64,000 bases of DNA, from the NCBI GenBank assembly GCA_029204225.1, contig CM055095.1, forward strand, positions 62,353,910 to 62,417,909, in the 5' to 3' direction. This document shows positions 51,561 to 63,581 of the stretch, in pieces; positions within the stretch are counted from its first letter, which is position 1, and every line of letters starts with the position of its first letter. Below the pieces are notes generated by a model. That model saw only the letters and a list, made by a program, of their open reading frames with translations. It was not told the DNA's origin and made no database searches. This stretch comes from Diphasiastrum complanatum (taxonomy: Eukaryota > Streptophyta > Lycopodiopsida > Lycopodiales > Lycopodiaceae). The position numbers and the translations under genes were made by a program.

Positions 51561-54500
51561 CAGTAGGCTCACACTACTATTGTAACCTCTAGGGGAGTGC
51601 ATTTTGATCTAGATCTAGATCTAGTCATTAGAATTGTGATTAGTCAATCTAATTGGCATCCAACACCTCTTGTGGATCGATTGTAGATCCAATTAAGGTC
51701 CAAAATTTTCAAATTTCAACAATTTGCCATATGACATAGATGTGGAGAGGCATTTTGTTAAGGTGGTACCCATGTCATCACTCTCATGAGGTCATGCAAG
51801 TTGTATTTTCAAAGACATATTTCAGAATTGGCAAAAACAAGATGAATCTAACAAGAAATATAATATCGACCAATTGCACACAAAGTTCTCAGTCCCTCTC
51901 AATTTTACAATTCAATGCCAAGTGAATGCTACATTGTGATGGGTCACCGCAAATCAAAGATTTGAGATGTGGTTAGAGCTAGAAGAACAAGGCTGGCCCA
52001 TGTACACAAAGAAGATTGGAAGTCTGCCAAGAAGGAATTTTGAGAGAACCCAAAAAGATTCAAGCAAAATCAAGAGGCTGCTAGAGTGCAACTTGAGTAT
52101 GGTTTTATGCTTTTACGTTATTTAGTTTATGTATATATTTACAGGATTCTAATCACAATTTATTGGTTTATGCAAAAATCAACTGTAAGGTGGTCTCCCA
52201 CAATGACGAGTATGCAAAACAATATGTTGTCCCTCTTCAAATTATTGGAGAGACAAAAAATCAGACTCCATTGGGATGCTTCTGAGGTAAGGCACTAGAA
52301 CAAATTTTAAATTTATTACATTTGTGTAATCTCTCAATCTCACTAGATTTTAACTTTTTTCATAAACTCACTGTTTCATTTTTGTTGTACAATAGGGGAG
52401 TTTTGAGCTCCAAAAGACCTTATAAGAATTTGTGCAAACATCCCTTTTGTATTATTATAATATTATAACACTATTTTCAACTAATACCTTTGACTTGCCG
52501 TAACTTTTTAATTGTAGCTTAAAAATATATCATGTAAGATATCATCGTGAGCGTTTTCCAATGCACCGAACTCCACTAAAATCAGACTTACCACTAAAAA
52601 GTTATGCCATTTTTAATGTGAACTCAAAATGTGGACTCAAAAAGTTACATTACGTAGATTTCAAATTTGAGTGTTTTGATTGGTCCGTGTGTAAGAAAAA
52701 TTTGAGAAAACATATAAAGAAAATCTTTACAAAGAGTCCTTTTTGGATTTAGAACTCCTCTAATGTGAAATCATCGCAATCCCCAATTCAAGAACATGAT
52801 CTAGAGTACGTTGCCGATGGCTAGGAGGAAAACGACTCAATTAGATCTAGTTAGGTCTTACATTTTAGATACATATGCATTTAAAATTTAAGTTCATCTG
52901 ACTATAATTTTGTACGAATTATTAATCTTATATATAATTTTTGTTACTTGGACCATTTTTTTTTTACACATTGATATTTCGACTTGTTTATAATCTTTCA
53001 TACTTAATTTAATTGCACAAATGTTAATTCTAGTGTTTTTTGGATTTTTAATCAACAACAACAAGATTTTTGCTCACCAGTTTCATAAGAAGTGGTGAAA
53101 AGGCTCATGGAGTTGGATGGAGTCACAATTTAGAGCAAAATGGGTCACTATATGGCTCCATTTTGCTCTTTTTTTTCTTTTTTTTTGGATTTGTGGCACC
53201 TTGAAGTAGACCTCCAAATTACCATGTATATATATCTAGGAATAAACCGCGATTCTTTGCCTTTGCTCTAAAATTGCCCAAGTGTTGAATGATAACGGAT
53301 CCCATTGTCTAATCCAAGGTCATAATTTTGAGGAAGGTAACGATGTAAATAACGATGCAAACCATCTATTTTTTATGATTATTTAAAAAACAACCTCAAT
53401 ATGTGCCTCTAAAATGATTGAAAATGATGTAGTGATGGTCATCATGATCGTGAGTATGTCCATATACATATTCTTTTTTTCTCTTATATATTCATTTTTG
53501 TGTGCCATGTGATCCATATGAGAAGAGTCATCTTGCATCATGAACTAGTCAATGCTATTATTACATCAACTAGTTAGTTATCAATGTTAACAAAAAATTT
53601 GGGAGAACGTATAGTTGGGGACTCTCAAGTAGCCACTACCGTTATGACAACACACCTTACACCCATGCTATCACTAGTAATCTAAATCATCTTTCTACAA
53701 TTTTCTATGCATCATGCTTCTAAATATGCCTTGGATTTGTGTACATGCGTTAATCTTTGACGTGTTTCTCCACTCTCTTTGACCACCTACCCACATCTTT
53801 CTTTGACCACCTAACCACATTGTCTTTCCTTAGTCCACACTTTCAAAAATTAGCAGTGTTCTCCCAAGGTAGTAGGAGCGTTACCTAATGTCAATGACCA
53901 AAGCTTGAATCTTTGATGCATGTGTCCATGATTCACATGGGCACCAACACCTTGGACCCATGTAAAATATGCCAACTTATGATAAATTGTGGTCAATTTC
54001 AAGAAAGATGGCAAAGTATAGGAATGGAACTAGCATCTTTTTTTCAAAATCGATTTTGTAGAAAACTTATAGGAAGTTGACTTTGAAAATCCGACTTATG
54101 TTGTTTTCATATGGAATAAATTTGTGAGTAATAAAGTAGGCAAATCCTTATAAAGCTTGGGTTACATAGGTATATTGTGTTAATAAAATAACTTATTAAT
54201 ATAAGTATTTAATTTTTGTCGTTCAAAGTCGAGAGATGCAGGATCTAGAAAGCAAAAAATTTCAAAAATTGACAGCTTAAAAAAAAATACAAGAAATTGG
54301 AACACTAAATTTACATAGATAGTAAATGCTGCACATATCCAAAAGCTAAATAGTTGATATCTCTCCAAGAAAAGCATAAAGGAGAGTAGTAGCGACATGC
54401 AATATGAGGTAAAAGCCAGACTTAAAAAACATGGTTGACAAGGAGCTTTTTTTTAGGCATGAAAAAGCATTGATACCAATATGTATTCAGTGCTGATTGT

Positions 54501-55630
54501 TCACAACCCAACGCAAACAATAAATTATGTATCGTCCTTCTCTTGCCGCAGTCGTAGTAGCACTTTCCGTGATTACTAATAGTAGTAGTTGTTAGAGTAG
54601 CATTGCTGCAGGCTGCAGCACTATTGTGCTATTGTGCTTTATACATAGTAGTGATACTTGCATAGTACATTCTTGAGGTTGGAAGCGTCAAAGGTATGGT
54701 CTATGGACGCTGGAGCAGTGGAGCTGCTGGAGCATTATATCAAATTAAAGATTCGCAGCTCCCTCGGACCTCCGCTGGTAACCTGTAGTAACACTGGATA
54801 GTGACATCTGTGTGCTCATGCTGTCTCGACTTGTCTTCATCAAGCCAGTTATAAAAAGAAGAGCAGCTGTAAGGATTGACAACCCACCCGTCGCCCACCG
54901 CACTTTGTGGCAGAAGATGGCAAATGGCTTCTGACTTCTGGCTGACGCTGGTCAGTGCTAATTGGAAGTTGTGACAACCCATTCGTCGTCTTCACACTGT
55001 CGCGGCGTCGCTCCTACACGCATAAGAAAATCGCTTCACCTGCAGCAGCAGCTCCAGTTCTAATTACACAAATGTCACAATTGCAGGTACCTACCATACC
55101 CTCCTTTACCTTAGCATCCAGAATTACTAGTGAAATGTGGTGTAGTCTATTTCCACGGCAGTAAGGAAGGAAGAACTTGAACCAGTCAACTGTCGAACCA
55201 AAGAAATAGATTTGTCAAGGACCAGGATTAGACCAGCAAGTGCCAAGTGCTTTGCATGAGTCCATGAGTAGTGCATCTGCCTGGAATCTATAGGAGAATC
55301 GGTAGCACTTGCTACTTCCGATGCAGCATATTGGGAAATCTTACGAACCGATCCTTGCTATGAAAAAGCCGGACGCAATCTAGGAGATCACGGACCCATT
55401 AAATAATGGATCCTTTTACTTACTACTACAGTCTACTGCCCATGAGATCAAAACCCAAATGACAGGTGTTGGCTAATTATAAGGGCTTGCGCTTTTACAT
55501 CTATCCTCCGTTTTTCTTCTCAATATCATCATCCTCGTAAGGACTCTCAGGTCAGAAGACAGCTTAGAGTCTTAGATGTTAGGAGGCGCTCGGTTGCATT
55601 CAAGAACTACTGTATTTTATCCTCAAAACG
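51561..55630. other. Anonymous AT-rich DNA
   Basis: No gene supported. A 12-bp hairpin lies at 53132-53169. 54700-55160 is less AT-rich and has two 70-80-codon frames without motifs. Confidence 0.4.
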
Positions 55631-55647
55631 TATGTGTGCGAATATGA

Positions 55648-55836
55648 GAGAGAGAGAGAGATATATATATATAAAGAGAGAGAGAGAGCGCGCTCAATGG
55701 ACATGCTGCTTGCGTGATCAGAAACTAGGTAGCGCGCTTGAGGGTGGGTACCGTGCGTCCGGTAGCGTCACATCCGTGGAGAGAGAGAGAGAGAGCGTGG
55801 AGAGAGAGAGAGAGACACACACACACACACACACAC
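55648..55836. repeat. Cluster of GA, TA and CA microsatellites
   Basis: (GA)n, (TA)n and (GA)n at 55648-55690, two short GA runs at about 55780-55815 and (AC)n at about 55815-55836. Confidence 0.92.
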
Positions 55837-56437
55837 AGAGCATAAAAGATCATAGTCGGAAGCCTGAAGGGGATATAATCTAAGCCTAAAAGGGGCTCAA
55901 AGATAAAAAGTTGTAGGAACCTAGAATCAAACCCATACATAGTCTCGACTCTCCACACACTTCAAGTGAAATATTTTTTTTTTGGGAGAGAGATTATAGA
56001 TCAAACTATCACCTTGTTTTTGGTGTGGCTAGCTAATAGATAGGGGTCGGCAATGCTCGGGAAATCTCTTTTGAGTTATTCTAAAAAACATGCATTTTAT
56101 TAAATTTTTAAGTTTTTTGAAGACTTTTACTTATAAAAAGGAATATATGCATAAAAAATCAGCATACATTTTATGATGATGGTTTTTGAAAAAACTTGCC
56201 GATTCCATTCCTATAGTTTGCCAGTTTTTTCTATCGAATGGGAAGGGTTGGTTATCTCATTTCTCTTGTCTCCTTATTGCTTTTGCTCATGGTTTGGAGG
56301 ATGTTCACAAAAATTGATTGACCTCTTACATATCTAGCCTAGTTTGAGAGTAACAATTACATATATTTATGTGACCAAACTTGTGTGTGCATGCATGTAT
56401 ATTTATGTGACCAAACTTGTGTGTGTGCATGCATTTG

Positions 56438-56440
<3 letters not shown>

Positions 56441-56512
<72 letters not shown>

Positions 56513-56514
56513 AA
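56441..56514. repeat. Compound (TG)n(GA)n microsatellite
   Basis: About 49 bases of TG repeats followed by about 24 bases of GA repeats. Confidence 0.95.
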
Positions 56515-56748
56515 GCTATGCGGCCAAACGAGTGTGTGGCTCTCCCCGGCAACGACGCCATTGTTGTGTCATCGATGTAACATAGGGCTCCGTTGCTGGG
56601 AGCGGCAACCTCGCCTTCACCTGCATAGCAAGAATAGAGAGAGAGAGAGGAGAGAGAGGAGAAAGAGAGTGGAGAGAGAGAAAGAGAACGCCTAGGTTGA
56701 GAAAGGCTTTGGGGGCTCGAGCGCCTACCCAAAGCTATTCTATCCCAA

Positions 56749-56800
56749 CGTAGAGAGAGAGAGAGAGAGAGAGAGAAGATGTTCCTCACAAATCCCCGTG

Positions 56801-56853
<53 letters not shown>
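56749..56853. repeat. (GA)n and (CT)n microsatellite pair
   Basis: A GA run at about 56751-56775 and a CT run at about 56804-56853, about 30 bases apart and complementary to each other, so they could form a hairpin. Confidence 0.93.
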
Positions 56854-56858
<5 letters not shown>

Positions 56859-57219
56859 TCTTTTTCATCAAAAAAATCGAATAGTGTGAGTAGTGTTAGT
56901 TTTTGCCGTTTTTTCATGATTTTTTGTTTGTTTGCATTGTAGGGAGGGATTGTGGGGTGGGAGGATCAGTTCCAAGCACCCAATCCCTTCCAATAATCCA
57001 AAAAACCCCATAAAAATTCAAAAAAACACTCAAAATCTATTTTGGAAGGAAAAAGAGAGGCAAAATCTCATCAAATTTTGATTTCTCAAAAACCGGCAAG
57101 AACTAACCTTCGCATGACTGGCAGCAGCTCTAGGGCACTGTCTTAGACCTGCATAGAAGCCTGCAAAGGTTACTTCCCATAGATTTTGAAAAAACAGAGA
57201 AAAACCCATAAAAATTCAA

Positions 57220-57990
57220 AAATCCCTTGTAAAATTCAAAAAAAATTCAAAACTCAAAACTAACCATTGCAAAGCTCTCTGAAGTTCCATCTCACTGACG
57301 AGAGTTAGATCCCAAAAAAAGGTTCTCAGACAGCAAATTTTTGAGTTTCCTTGAGAAATAACTCTTGCAGCTTGGTAAGAAGGTGAATCTATCTCAGATA
57401 CAAGTACATACCTGCCTGCGAAGATTAGTTTCCAAAAAATCTCAAAATTTTGCAAAAAAAACCTCCCAAAAATGCACTTTTTTCAAGATTTTTTGAGTTT
57501 TCTTGGGAAGTAACTCTTGCAACTTGGTGAGCAAGAGAATCTAACTCAGATACAAGTGCATACTAGTTTGCGAGGGTTTGTTCCTAGAAAATCTAAAAAA
57601 TTTGCAAAAAAATGCACTTTTTTCAAGATTTTTTGAGTTTCCTTGGGAAATAACTCTTTCAGCTTGGTGAGCAGGTGAATGTGACTCAAATACAAATGCA
57701 TACTAGTCTACGAGGGTTTTTTCCTGGAAAATCTTAAAATTTTGCCAAAAAACCCCCCAAAAAATGCACTTTTTTCAGAATTTTTTGAGTTTCCTTGGGA
57801 AGTAATTCTTGTAACTTGGTGAACAAGTGAATTTGACTTAGATAGCAGTGCATACCAGTCTGCGAGGGTTTGTTCCCAGAAAATCTTAAAATTTTGCAAA
57901 AAAACCCCAAACAAAATGCATTTTTTCCATTATTTTTTGAGATTTGCTGGGAAGTAACCTTTGAAAAGATTTTTATAGATAGATCTAACC
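57220..57990. repeat. ~145-bp tandem repeat array, five diverged units
   Basis: The phrase gagtttccttgggaa (with small changes) occurs at 57351, 57495, 57635, 57787 and 57939, spacing 144, 140, 152 and 152. Between them every unit carries a cttgcaacttggtga-like and a gcgagggtttgttcc-like part. It resembles the tandem arrays seen in the 3' regions of some plant gypsy elements. Confidence 0.88.
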
Positions 57991-57999
57991 TAGATCTGG

Positions 58000-59100
58000 C
58001 TACTCTGAAACTTTTGTGAAGATACAATGGTTAGATTTAGAAATATCTAAGAAAACGTGCCTAAAAAGTGAGTTTTTTCAAGATCCTAACAAATCTGTCC
58101 ATCAAGAACTCTTGCAGAACTCACATTAGAAATGGTCTAGATACAGCTATTGTAGGAAGGCTGAAGGTTAGATTCACTCAGATCTGAAAAAATCTCAACC
58201 AAAAAAAAAAAAAAAACCACAAAAAACCAAGAAAGAGGGCTAAAATCACACTATTTGTTCACAGATTCCAGCTGAATATGTGAACACAATTCTTTTTCGT
58301 TCTTATTCTCTGTTACTTTCGTTGGTTACAGTTCTTTATGGTTCAATCTTCTTTTAGAACAGTTTCCAAGCAGAAGTGTTTATCAGATTACAACGTGTAT
58401 TCCCAGCTTGTCAGTGATGAGAAACGGTTACGTTACTCAGCTACATACATTTACAAGCCATGCAACCAATCCTAGCTCAACATAGATCAACGTTCTGAAT
58501 CAGAGAGGAAATCTACAATCTATCTAGGAAATCAAGGAACAATGCAATGACAAGGTTAAGCTACTCAGCAAGAAACAAGAAACAAGAAAACTAGCCTCCT
58601 AACAGCATTCTAGCAGCCCAAAGATCAAGAAATACCCATTTCTTGACGCTTGGAATGCCCAAGAACAATCAAGGGCAGGATTGTTAGAGAGTATGCAAAT
58701 CAGATCCACAATCTCAGCCTCTATAGTTTACCTGCATGCTGAAACTACAAAAACAAGAAACAAGAAAGTTAATCCACATCTTCACTCCACAAGCAAGAGA
58801 ATAAGCAAGAAATCTAATTAATCAAAAAACACAAAGGAAATCAGAACATGCTCATAGAAATTTCACTCAAGAAGATCACCATGAACAAGGAGCTTCACAA
58901 GCATCAAGAACTCGTGGAAGATTTTCTTTATTCACTCAAGAGAAATTGACAATACAATCAAAGCTCCCTCACAAGAGAGGGGGGCCCTTAAATAAGCAAG
59001 AAGGTTGCCCATGTTGCTAGACTTCAAGCACAAATACAAGACAAGTGCCGATCTATGCATGCAAGAAAGTGCTGAATACTGCCGATTCATGGCCTTTCTA
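58000..59100 (-). other. Probable LTR or promoter region
   Basis: Near 58985 the minus strand has TTATTTAAGGG, a TATA-like box preceding GC-rich then CT-rich sequence. Downstream (leftward) is leader-like DNA. Ends could not be matched to a partner. Confidence 0.35.
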
Positions 59101-59420
59101 ATGCAGCAAGAATGTTTCTAGGATCGTGGTTTGGATCCGATCAGGATCAATCCCAATGTAGCCCTCCAGTCAGAGGAAGATCATGAGATGATGGCCCGGC
59201 TATAGTACAGAGCGGCCTTCATGTCATCACAATACGTCACCATGGTAGAAGACTAGCAGGAGATGGGCTTCATCGAAAAGATACGAGAGTACCTGGGGCC
59301 ACTAAATTACGGAAGTAAGTTCCGCTTCCAAGTGTTCGAAGCCCTAGGGTGAAAGATGAGCGAGCGGAAACAAACGGCAAGACGACGAGGCGAGCAGAAC
59401 TCGTAAGAGGTTCTCAAGAG
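59101..59420 (+). pseudogene. Short unassigned coding relic
   Basis: One frame reads NPNVALQSEEDHEMMARL, YRAAFMSSQYVTMVED, QEMGFIEKIREYLGPLNY and MSERKQTARRRGEQNS with three TAG/TGA stops. Helical and charged. Could be part of a retroelement gag. Not recognised. Confidence 0.35.
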
Positions 59421-59890
59421 GGCTGGAATGTAGCAGCCATTGAGAGATCTTCATTTTTGAGAAACAATTTTGCGGATAATAAGCACCTGGTTTGAAGCGA
59501 ACGAAGATCCACGCTTTTCCAAGTGCTGGGCGGAACGACATCATCTGTGTTGTAGTGGGTCCTGCAACAGATTAGGGGTGGATAATGTTAGCGGATTCCA
59601 GAGAATCCCCAGATACCGAGCCAAGCTGAAGACACAGAGTATCTCTCACCCATGACTGAGGAGGTCTCAGAAGGAGGAGAGCAAAAGAATTTGAGAGCCG
59701 AGGATTACTAGCTAGGATGACAGTTATTTTCTATGTGAGCCTACATGGTGTCTCCCAGAGAAGGAACGACCATGTAGGAGCTAGTAATATTTTCTAGGCA
59801 TTGTAAATAGTGTAGACCCCTTAAATAATTTAAAATGAGCCACCTTTTGATGGTAACCACTAGTGGAAGGGCTTTTTCCACGTGTAATTT

Positions 59891-61440
59891 CTAAATTAGT
59901 GGAATTGCCACTTGGGCTAGCCTCAGGTCATCCGGGGAGATTCTGTTTGAAATTCTCGGAATCACTGGCCAGTTCACCAACTCAACCCGTGGCTTTTCTG
60001 CCAGCCATGGATTTTTGCGTTTGAGCGGCATGTAGAATGGATCAATTCGCTTCCATGTCGGTGCCTTCAGGTACTCTTGGAGCCACCTGATATCCCTTAA
60101 GACCTTGTTCCGCCATTCCGATTGTGGTTGTAGTGTTGTAATGATCTCAGCCCTGGTGGAGTATTGGCTTTGATCTATCTCCTCTTTGGCTCCCCTCATG
60201 TTGGGAGGATATTTTCTTTCAAATTTCTCTGATTCTATGGTATCAACCATCTTGGTAGGAGAAGCTGCCCTACGTGGTTGTGCTGGCATCGTCAGGTAAT
60301 CATCCAAGGCCTTAGTGTCCGTATATTTTTCCTTTACCTGCTCGCTCGTTGACGGCTCAGCTGCACCCGTGTCTTGTCTGGACGAGAATCTTCTTGACTC
60401 CAATGGATCTGCCAGGAAGTCATCATCACCCCCAATGTCAGTGTTAACTTCTGGAAGGTCAGGGATGGAGTGATCTGGAAAGGGAGGTGCAGGAATGATA
60501 GGTTTAGGAGGAAGTGGGTTTAACAAATTACACGCCGCACTGGGGGAGCGGAGTTGTTGAAGGAACTCGTCCCGTCGGGCTTTGTACATGTCAGCTGGAC
60601 CTTTTGATGGGCCCATTAATCTACTAGGAGGTGGTGGAGAGAGGGATCACAAAGAAGCAGGGTAAGTCGGAATGAATGTTTTAGAAAAATTAAAAACGGA
60701 ATAAGATGAGGGGTTAGAAGTGGGAGGGGAAAGGAGAAAAGCTTCGGAAGTAGCTTCGACTCTCTGGCTACCTGATCCCGAGTTACCATCTGACGGTCGG
60801 GTTTTCCCGTCCTTATTGCTTGTTCTGTTATCTCCATCATCATCTCGTGGTTTCTTTGAATGAGTGCCTACTTGGGCCTTGCACGCCATGTCCCACAACT
60901 GGTTCACCTTGTCCAAGACTTGCTGCAGGGCCTTTGTTGTATCTTCTAGCTGCTTCTGGGACTCAAGGATGATCTTTTCTTGCTTGGCCATAATATTTTC
61001 AAAAAAAAAATTCCCGGCTTCCCGTTCTTGGATCAGCCGCACATACTTCTCCATCCGCATGGCTGTGTTGGGCCTGGAACCATATGTCCTCGAGCTTTAT
61101 TAGAGGGACACCAACTGTCATTGCACCCGACGAACTCTCTTGTACTTGGTCAATCTAGACCATCTGGTGCTTCAGTTGCTGCTGGACCTCTTCCAAAGTG
61201 ATCTTCTGCCCGACCATCACGGATTTGATTTCTTCTGTCTCTTTTTCTTTTTCTTTGGCCAGCTTCTATTGTTGTGCAATTTCTCGGTCCTGGTACTGGA
61301 CCTTATTCTCGAGCACTTGGTGCTGGCTTACCAACCAGTGCATGTGGTAACTTGCTTCGGATAGGCCGATCATTGAGCGCTTAGCTACTTCGGAGAGCTT
61401 CTCAGGGTTAGTGAGGGTTGGGTACTGATCAGGGATGTGG
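59891..61440 (-). pseudogene. Coiled-coil frame downstream of gypsy pol
   Basis: Reading leftward from about 61440: a Pro/Thr-rich lead, then MHWLVSQHQVLENKVQYQDR, KEKEKETEEIKSVMVGQKIT and, in the next frame from 61060, MEKYVRLIQEREAGNFFFEN and a helix-rich segment to about 60900. After one in-frame TGA (60647) the same frame continues for 241 codons: acidic, Pro-rich (PDLPEVNTDIGGDDDFLADP), then NKVLRDIRWLQEYLKAPTW and PFYMPLKRKNPWLAEK, ending at 59891. 390 codons with a single stop suggests a functional frame not long ago. Same strand as the gypsy pol end at 62700. Function unknown; a gag-like or accessory retroelement protein is the best guess. Confidence 0.55.
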
Positions 61441-61902
61441 GATGGTGAAGCTAATCCAAAAAATAGACATTGTGGAGAGAATGAAGATGGAGGTGGAGGG
61501 AGCGGAGAAATAATGTTAGTAGCAATGGTGGTTGTTGTTGTGGTGGTGGTGGTGGTATTGGGAGGGTCAGACTTCCTCTTGGCTAATCTTCTTTTTCTGG
61601 TTCGTCATTACTTATCTCCATCAGGTCCGTAGCATCAAAATATTGCGAAGTGTCCAAGGTGTGGACTTGCTGGGCCTGTGGCTGTTGATCTTGTGGCTAT
61701 TGGGCCACTTCCGTGTCTTGGGGAATGGAGCTCCCCACTCTTCTTCCCCCCCAAAAAAAAGTCTCGTTGGTGATGTTGGTGGCGTTGGCGTGGTTATCAG
61801 CATGGGTGGGGTGGTGACTTCATCTGGTGGCACGACATGGATTGTGCCTGTGTCTGCTGCTCCCCGTTCCGGTTCGTGGAGTTTTGAATTTGGAACCTCT
61901 GG

Positions 61903-62313
61903 TCGAGATTGGAGTGGGTGCTCCGGTTGAGATCTGATAAAATATGTCGGTCGAGATCCAACAGGATGCTCCGGTCAAGATCCAACAGGATGCTCCAGTC
62001 GAGATCCAAGAGGACGTTCCGGTTAAGATTTGACAGAAATGTTCCGGTTGAGATTTGACAGAAACACTTCGGTTGAGATTTGACAGAAACAATCCGGTCG
62101 AGATTTGAAAAAAGCGCTCTGGTCGAGATCTAAGTGAGGCGCTCCGGTCAAGATCTGATAGATGACTTCGGTTGAGATCCAACAGAACGCTTCCATCGGG
62201 ATTTGACAGATGACTTCGGTTGAGATCCAACAGAAATGCTCCGGTTGAGATCTGATAGAAACCCATTGGTTGAGATCTGACAGAAACTCGTCAATGGAGA
62301 TCTGACAGAAACT
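61903..62313. repeat. 24-25-bp minisatellite, about 17 copies
   Basis: Each unit has the form tgagatctgacagaaacgctccggt with changes; individual units are 24 or 25 bp. Read on the minus strand they keep an open frame of Ser/Leu/Asp/Arg-rich repeats. Ends sharply at about 62313. Confidence 0.9.
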
Positions 62314-62699
62314 CAGTATGGAGGAATGGAGCTGTGTGATGTAAGTGAAGAACTTTAGGGAGAAAATATGACTGTGGCCCAAAGTAGTTCTTAGGAAAGA
62401 AGTATCTCAATGAATGATTGTATGCTTAATTGGGAATATTGAGATACCAGACAGAAAGAAATGCGATGGGTCTAAAGTGGGATAGATCTTTTTCATATGG
62501 TGTAGCCTATCATTTGTTGACCTATAACATTCATGACAAATGGGTATTTATAGAAAAAAAATGCATAGAAAGTAAATAAGTACAGGTATGAATTATAAAC
62601 AAGAAAAGAGGTTAAACATAGGCATGCAAATAGAGAATTACAAGCAAGAAAATAAGAAAATAAAAAATAAAAATATAGAATATATACCAAGAAAAAGTG
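62314..62699. other. Spacer between gypsy pol end and minisatellite
   Basis: AT-rich, no gene. Equivalent in position to the 3' region at 32.1-32.8 kb. Confidence 0.5.
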
Positions 62700-62852
62700 T
62701 TAAATTGGGTCAACAAAAAACAACTCCTCGTAATACCGCCGTAGACGACCACTGTTGACGACAGTGTCTAGAAGTATTCCGTCAAGCGTTTGTAGTTGGA
62801 CTGCACCATTAGGAAAGATTTTATTGATAATATATGGTCTCCATTTACTTAT
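62700..62852 (-). pseudogene. Gypsy integrase C-terminal end
   Basis: Reads KWRPYIINKIFPNGAVQLQT, then LDTVVNSGRLRRYYEELF and stop at 62700. This is the usual end of gypsy integrase (xGPYxVKxxFPNGAxxL..NGxRLKxYY). The rest of pol is replaced, three bases upstream, by the foldback and copia relic. Confidence 0.85.
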
Positions 62853-62855
62853 GGG

Positions 62856-62951
62856 ACAAATGCACTCTTTTTGGTGCCTTTACAGAAGCAACCCACTGTG
62901 TGTAGCTTGCATCCTCCAAGAGAATGGCAATACCAAAAAGAGTGCATTTGT
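62856..62951. repeat. 96-bp foldback with perfect 20-bp arms
   Basis: The left arm 62856-62875 and right arm 62932-62951 are exact reverse complements, separated by 56 bases. It sits precisely between a gypsy relic and a copia relic. No target duplication is evident. Confidence 0.85.
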
Positions 62952-63581
62952 AGTAATATCAACAGAAAATAACAAATTGTGTCGATGGCAATACCTCCAC
63001 CCATCTATCAACCAAAAGTCATCAATGAATGTCAAGAAGTACTTGGCTCTCCCTAGAGGAAGATTGTCCATGGCCCCACACAAGTCACTATGTACTATGT
63101 CTAATAATCCTTCAAAAACATGAACATGATCTATCCAAAAGGTGCTAGCACACTTGACTAGAATACAATTTTCACAAACAAAATGTCTAATATTGCTAGA
63201 ATAGTCAAGATCATATACTAGATTCTATTTGAACATATGTATAATGCTAGAATGATTCAGATGACCCAATTTGTAGTGCCAATGTGAATTGCTATTGACT
63301 ATAATTGTAGCATGCAATGCTCTTGAACAAGAAGTGTAGAAATGACAAAGTCTAAGGTATCTTTGTCATTTTCCAAGCTGTGTAATAGTAGTAAAATTGC
63401 AAATTAGGTATGTGAAGATTTTAGATCCACAGATTTAGATCTATCTCCCTCACCATGTCTCTTGATAGAACCATTTGATCTAGTCTCTTTATGAAGACAT
63501 GTGACTCCACTTGCTACAAAAATGACTTTCTTAGACTCATCACAAAAGAATGTAGAAGAACCATCTCCTTCATGAATGCAC
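62952..63581 (-). pseudogene. Decayed copia GAG-pre-integrase and integrase start
   Basis: Minus strand: HYKLGHLNHSSIIHMF (the H-H part of the zinc-binding region), HFVCENCILVKCAS (the C-C part), then IVHSDLCGAMDNLPLGRAKY and FLTFIDDF, carrying the first catalytic Asp. Stops and a Trp change follow. Upstream (63300-63580) are only weak traces. A young LTR cuts it at 63582. Confidence 0.82.

Noticed and set aside
56749-56853. Facing GA and CT runs as a MITE
   Set aside because: Simple repeats explain the complementarity; no terminal repeats or target duplication.
56403-56858. 151-codon minus-strand frame
   Set aside because: Mostly microsatellite translation (Arg-Glu, Ser-Leu, Thr-His), no domain.
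59357-59410. MSERKQTARRRG resembling the histone H3 tail KQTAR
   Set aside because: Only five or six residues match, the frame continues from an upstream non-histone segment, and no histone fold follows.
60000-60150. VLRDIRWLQ...DPFYMP resembling the alpha N helix of H3 and the H3-like frame at 35.4 kb
   Set aside because: LRDIR and PFY match in order, but the spacing differs and no alpha 1 to alpha 3 follows. Left as a possible distant link only.
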